From assembly GCF_036013955.1 (NCBI RefSeq), contig NZ_CP107903.1, positions 8,246,001 through 8,310,000 of the forward strand: a stretch of 64,000 nucleotides of DNA, read 5' to 3'. Made by a program: the position numbers and the translations under genes. Source of the stretch: Streptomyces sp. NBC_00459 (GTDB taxonomy: Bacteria; Actinomycetota; Actinomycetes; Streptomycetales; Streptomycetaceae). A model generated the notes under the pieces. It was given only the letters and a program-made list of their open reading frames with translations. It did not search any database and was not told the origin of the DNA. How positions within the stretch are numbered: the stretch's first letter is position 1; each line of letters begins with the position of its first letter. Below are positions 60,743 to 64,000 of the stretch, piece after piece.

Positions 60743-62790
60743 TAGTTCTGCTCCTTGAGGTAATTGTTGAGGGCGTATTCATCCACGGTGTAAAAGACAC
60801 CGGACTTCTTCAGGATTCTGGCCTTGACCAGATCTGACCAATAGCGCTTGAATGCGCTCTCGCTGAACTTGCCCACCGTTTTGCCTTCTGCCGGGGTGTA
60901 GGACAGAGCGCGCTTGGCTTCCGCGTAGCGCAGGCCGGATTCCGCCTTGTTGACGACATCCACAATCGTCTGCTTATGGGCGCTCAGCGCATTGACCAGA
61001 GTAAAACCGGCATTGTCCATCTCTGACACAAGCTGAAGCACCACGGAAGTCAGCGCCTCGCCGTCCTCGTCCTTGAGGCCGCTATCGAGGATGAGGCGCT
61101 TCATCTTCACAATTGTGGAATCGGCCTCATCCTTCTCCTTGGTGTTCTTGATCGTGACGATGTCGCCTTCACGCTCCACGAATATTTCAGTGTTCAGCGC
61201 GCCGGTGATGACGCTCGCTCCTCGGCCCTTTTCGGTCTCGCCGGTGGAGTGGTGAATCAGCAGCACACAGGCTTCCGTGGCCCGGCGCAGCTTCTCGATG
61301 GCCTCCTCAAATGCAAGACCCATCTCGGCGTTGTCGTTCTCCACAATTCCGGCAAAGATCCGTGCCTGGGTGTCCAGCACAATCAGAGCGGGCTTGGTTT
61401 TCTCGCAGAATGCAATTAGCCGCTTCCACTCGGCCTTGTTGGAGATCAGCACGGGGCGCGGCAGAAACACGACACCAGTCATCTTGCGGTCGTGGAACTT
61501 CTCCCATGCCCGCACGCGTCGCGGCAGACCCTCGCGCCCTTCTGCATACAGATAGACGACCTTGCCCTGATCCGGCCGGACCTTGTGCCCTTTCCAGTCG
61601 ACACCCGCAGCCACGCAAGCGGCCATATCCAGGGCAATGATCGACTTGTTAGAACCAGGTGCACCGTTCAGCCGAGCTGTGGTGTTCTTGGTCAGCTGCC
61701 CTTTGATGAGGTACTTGGGCGGCTCGATCTTGTCAAGGTCATCCGTGGTGAGGAATTCAGCCTCGAATGCAGCCAGCCTCTCGTCATCGTCCTCGGCTGC
61801 AACATCCTCAACACCAGTGCAATAACACGGCGGCAGCGCATCCGTTGTCCTCGCCTTGCCAACGGCACCGATTACCAGTTTGGCGAATTCGTCGCGCGCC
61901 TCTTCCTCACTGGGTCGGCGGTCCTTGACAGCCTCGACAAAGTCGTCCTCCACACCGGCCAATGCCTTGTTGATGCCCCTGTGCCCCTCTCGGGCCAGAT
62001 TCACCAGTTGCCATGTGGCAGCCTTGGCGGAGTCATGCCCGCTGACTCCAAGAGCCTCTCTGGCCTGCCAGCGGGCACCATCCATCAGCGGGCACGGGTA
62101 GCTGTCAGGCGTGGGGCGCGCGTTCAGCCATTCCGATGTCTCTGCATCGGTGATGTTCTGCGGCGGAAGGTTCCCGGCAGCCGCAGAGGTGGGCTTTCCT
62201 GACAGCAATTCCTCCTGCCAATCCCTGGGCAGTGCAGCGAGATCGCTTTTCATTGGAATCTGCTCGGTCTTGCGCCCGTGCTTGTTGAGCCAGCGATATT
62301 GCGCATTGGTGTCCGGGTGCTTGGACGGGTAGACCACCGCATATCGGTGTGTGCGCTGGATAACCTCGATACCAGCGCCAAGGTCCCCTGGCCACTTCTT
62401 ATCCGGCTGCACGCGAAAGAACATGATCCGTGAGCCGTCGGTCTTGCTAGTGGATGACCACGTCTTGGGCAGTGCCCCCAATTTGTCTTCCAGTTCGGCA
62501 AGGGTCTCCAGGCCGCCCTTATATGCGTCCACGTCAATGCCTATGACATCGCGCGGCATCCGCAGTGCCACATTGCCAAACTCGTACGCCTTATCGTGCT
62601 TCCACCTTTCGACATCGGATACATTGGGCATCGCATTGGTGTTGCCGGTATATCCCTCAGGCGGAGGGCTCTTCTTGCGCCTAGGCATTGGCAAGGCATT
62701 CCATTCGCACCGCCGGTACACGTCCACTGCCTGTGGAAAGAAGCTCATCGCCTGCAAGGTCGCCCGGTTGGGGTATCCTTGTGTAGTCAC
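60742..62790 (-). CDS. Primase-polymerase / AAA helicase replication protein
   Basis: 682 residues. The N-terminal bifunctional primase-polymerase domain (about 15-200) has the metal pair in GIDVDAY (Asp86, Asp88), RIMFFR and RYAVVYPSKHP with the conserved His. After a helical linker a RepA/AAA-25-type ATPase has Walker A GAPGSNKS (376-383), Walker B ALIVLD (467-472) and LLIHHSTGE. A winged helix (FSESAFKRYWSDLVKARIL) ends the protein. It primes and unwinds the element's origin. A GTG start at 62790 follows AGGAGG. Such proteins serve AICEs, plasmids and phage satellites. Confidence 0.88.
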   Translation of the reverse strand: MTTQGYPNRATLQAMSFFPQAVDVYRRCEWNALPMPRRKKSPPPEGYTGNTNAMPNVSDVERWKHDKAYEFGNVALRMPRDVIGIDVDAYKGGLETLAELEDKLGALPKTWSSTSKTDGSRIMFFRVQPDKKWPGDLGAGIEVIQRTHRYAVVYPSKHPDTNAQYRWLNKHGRKTEQIPMKSDLAALPRDWQEELLSGKPTSAAAGNLPPQNITDAETSEWLNARPTPDSYPCPLMDGARWQAREALGVSGHDSAKAATWQLVNLAREGHRGINKALAGVEDDFVEAVKDRRPSEEEARDEFAKLVIGAVGKARTTDALPPCYCTGVEDVAAEDDDERLAAFEAEFLTTDDLDKIEPPKYLIKGQLTKNTTARLNGAPGSNKSIIALDMAACVAAGVDWKGHKVRPDQGKVVYLYAEGREGLPRRVRAWEKFHDRKMTGVVFLPRPVLISNKAEWKRLIAFCEKTKPALIVLDTQARIFAGIVENDNAEMGLAFEEAIEKLRRATEACVLLIHHSTGETEKGRGASVITGALNTEIFVEREGDIVTIKNTKEKDEADSTIVKMKRLILDSGLKDEDGEALTSVVLQLVSEMDNAGFTLVNALSAHKQTIVDVVNKAESGLRYAEAKRALSYTPAEGKTVGKFSESAFKRYWSDLVKARILKKSGVFYTVDEYALNNYLKEQN

Positions 62791-62860
62791 TTGTCACCTC
62801 CTGCGGATTGCGCCCCGCTGGTTGTAGAGAGCCCCGTACTTGCCCGGTATGGGGCTCTCG

Positions 62861-63079
62861 TCATTTGTTGGACTGACGGCGCCGCGCATAAGCGGGACGG
62901 ATGGCAAACTCAGAGGGGCCGCCAAGCTTGCGCTCCAGGTACTCATACACAGCCTCGCGAACGACAGCCTGTTGCGTGACGCCCGTTTCCTCGGCCAGTG
63001 CCTCAACGTCTTTCAGGATCTCTTCGTGAACGAGCGTGTGCAGCCGCGCAGTCAACGCATTCTTCTTAGTCGGGGGCAT
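62861..63079 (-). CDS. Ribbon-helix-helix DNA-binding protein
   Basis: 72 residues; ATG 63079 has AAGGA seven bases ahead. The pattern LTARLHTLVHEEILKDVEAL then EETGVTQQAVVREAVYEYLERK fits a CopG/Arc-type fold. It is encoded just before the replicase, where copy-number or excision regulators usually lie, and next to the iteron region. It may control the replication operon or act as an excisionase-like factor. Confidence 0.7.
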   Translation of the reverse strand: MPPTKKNALTARLHTLVHEEILKDVEALAEETGVTQQAVVREAVYEYLERKLGGPSEFAIRPAYARRRQSNK

Positions 63080-63215
63080 GGCTATGTCCTTTGCGTCAGT
63101 CAGGGTGCCTTCCGGATCAATTAAACCTTGAATTCCGTTTGCGCGCTCTTACGGCTTTTCGCGCGCCTGTTGAATTGATAAATGCCTGATGCAATTCACA
63201 GAAAGCTGGAACGCG

Positions 63216-63298
63216 TAGGCGCCCACGTAAGGGCTCCGCGCGGCTCGGTGGGGGAAGAGGGGCCCGAGCGGGGCGCGAGTTCGTTAGGTGGGCGCCTA
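63216..63298. repeat. Imperfect 15-bp inverted repeat TAGGCGCCCACGTAA
   Basis: TAGGCGCCCACGTAA (63216-63230) and TTAGGTGGGCGCCTA (63284-63298) match at 14 of 15 positions and enclose 53 bp, the same spacing as the copy at 59989-60067. The right arm is also repeated, inverted, near the integrase. Confidence 0.7.
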
Positions 63299-63585
63299 GG
63301 GGGTGAGACGGGTGTGCCGGGGCGTTAGGCGCGGGCGCTCAAGCAGCGGCAGCCGCGATTCCGCTGAGCCTGGGCAGAGTTGCACACTGGTTCTCCTGGG
63401 ATGCGATGACGGACGGCCCAGACCGCGTAAGGCACGGCGAGTTGTCGGGCAGTCAGATTGCCCAGCGCGTAGGAGCCCATCAGCACATCCAGAACCGAGG
63501 CTCTGGCAGGTGTGCCAGATTAACAGGCCTGAGCAGTCTGTGAATTGTGGAGAAAGTGTGGGGGCCCTGGAGGGGCTGTGGGGGC

Positions 63586-63838
63586 TGTTGTTTTAGCTCA
63601 TAAATCAGGCCCGACATCCGCCCGGTGGGGGTCGTAGAGCCCTACTACGTAGGGGGCTCTCTACGAACCCACCCGGCGAACCTATTTGTCCGTGAAGAAA
63701 AGAACCCAAGCGAACCCACGAGGCGAACCCATTGAATGCCCTGGTCGGAGGGGGTTTGGGTTCGGATGGGTTCGCTGTGAGCTGGGGGCCGAACCTAAGG
63801 GGCATGGGTTCGGATGGGTTCGGACCTCGGCGAACCCA
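63586..63838. promoter_or_regulatory. Candidate replication origin with iterons CGAACCCA
   Basis: CGAACCCA occurs exactly at 63664, 63711, 63724 and 63831 on the plus strand and at 63757, 63767, 63805 and 63815 on the minus strand; close variants lie at 63677, 63701 and 63790. An 18-bp block (63757-63774) recurs at 63805-63822, and TGAATGCCCTGGT at 63733 recurs at 63853. An AT-rich patch (63586-63607) and a hairpin precede the array. Next to a primase-polymerase gene this has the organisation of an iteron origin. Confidence 0.7.
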
Positions 63839-63893
63839 TGGGCGAGTAGACCTGAATGCCCTGGTAGGACACAGGATGGGGCTTGTGTGCCGA

Positions 63894-63921
63894 TACTCGA
63901 TTGTTGGTACTCGACTGTTGG
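63894..63921 (+). repeat. Two tandem 14-bp repeats TACTCGAYTGTTGG
   Basis: TACTCGATTGTTGG (63894-63907) is followed without gap by TACTCGACTGTTGG (63908-63921), one mismatch. It lies just past the iterons and may bind the replicase, the RHH protein or the integrase arm domain. Confidence 0.7.
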
Positions 63922-64000
63922 ATGAGTGTGTGAGGGGACCCACGCGCCACCCTCAAGAGGCCTCCCCCGGGGAATCACAGGCGCACCGGCAGCGTCTGTA

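Larger units (their letters stand above)
53390..64000. mobile_element. Integrated replicative element (satellite-, AICE- or prophage-like), right end outside window
   Basis: Starting at the broken phospholipase gene, everything to the right edge is mobile-element sequence. It contains a tyrosine integrase, a primase-polymerase/helicase, a GntR repressor, an RHH protein, a TerS-like protein, many small proteins, and an iteron-rich non-coding end. Base composition and codon use are less GC-biased than the host part. There is no TraB/FtsK, large terminase, portal or capsid gene in the 10.6 kb seen. Confidence 0.8.
63080..64000. other. Non-coding, repeat-rich region upstream of the replication module
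   Basis: About 920 bp without a credible gene. From left to right: an AT-rich stretch (63110-63200) that should carry the replication-operon promoter, an inverted repeat, an AT-rich patch at 63586-63607, a hairpin at 63634-63664, the iterons and a tandem repeat. Open frames here are short, Arg/Pro-rich and lack ribosome sites. Confidence 0.65.

Noticed and set aside
63303..63596. 97-codon open frame in the origin region
   Set aside because: No ribosome site, Arg/Pro/Ser-rich composition and a position amid repeats; probably chance.
63664..63921. CRISPR array
   Set aside because: Repeats are 7-18 bp, irregularly spaced and in both orientations, with no cas gene; iterons fit better.
63605..63978. 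Several open frames across the iterons
   Set aside because: They translate the repeats themselves (N-P/S-E-P type strings) on both strands, a sign of repeat DNA and not of coding.

Overview
The window is chromosomal DNA of a Streptomyces-like actinomycete. G+C is very high with strong third-position bias, GTG and TTG starts are common, ATGA/GTGA stop-start overlaps are frequent, and there are several Tat or lipoprotein exports plus an AfsR/SARP regulator. From about 53.39 kb to the right edge the DNA is an integrated mobile element that is more AT-rich and uses different codons.

Layout of the host part. (1) 1-7.7 kb: a hydroxycinnamate-type catabolic locus with the gene set of the actinobacterial cou pathway. 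It holds an MHS transporter, MarR repressor, SDR, amidohydrolase-fold hydrolase, acyl-CoA ligase and MaoC hydratase, plus a PaaX-like regulator and a secreted alpha/beta hydrolase translationally coupled to the transporter. (2) 7.7-25.8 kb: a glycan/phosphoglycan uptake and breakdown locus. A long minus-strand run (sugar kinase, sugar ABC importer, type I phosphodiesterase, GH2, two Tat-exported phosphoesterases, a secreted protein) diverges from a plus-strand unit (DeoR regulator, GH4, GH38 alpha-mannosidase). (3) 25.8-30.4 kb: an ATP-grasp protein, an overlapping phosphoesterase/phosphopantetheinyl-transferase pair resembling mycobacterial PptH/PptT, and an alpha/beta hydrolase. (4) 30.4-33.8 kb: an XRE regulator, an ImmA/IrrE-type metallopeptidase, a seven-helix membrane protein and an HTH-less MmyB-domain protein. 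(5) 33.9-40.6 kb: a VanAB-like Rieske oxygenase/reductase and a SsuABC/TauABC-type importer, now separated by a 976-bp IS. (6) 40.8-48.4 kb: secreted proteins, a large AfsR-type SARP, a VanX-like dipeptidase behind a well-spaced SARP heptamer array, an ECF sigma factor and an NlpC/P60 hydrolase. (7) 48.5-51.8 kb: molybdate uptake (modABC) and a di-Mop molbindin.

The right end. A phosphocholine-type phospholipase C gene is cut at codon 347 (position 53389), which I take as the left junction of an integrated element of at least 10.6 kb whose right end is outside the window. The element has a left, mainly plus-strand module: a GntR repressor, a Cys-rich protein, a TerS-like packaging protein and three small proteins. 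Facing it is a long minus-strand replication module: a ribbon-helix-helix protein, a primase-polymerase/AAA helicase, seven small proteins and a tyrosine integrase. Upstream of the replicase is an iteron array (eight exact 8-mers plus variants), an AT-rich patch and 14-bp tandem repeats, together a strong replication-origin candidate. Strong hairpins separate the gene blocks. A TerS-like gene with its own replication module, and no large terminase, portal, capsid or TraB in view, makes a phage satellite the most interesting reading. An AICE or the left end of a prophage remains possible.

Limits: functions are from reading motifs and gene order by eye, with no database search. Start codons were chosen from ribosome-binding sites and overlaps.
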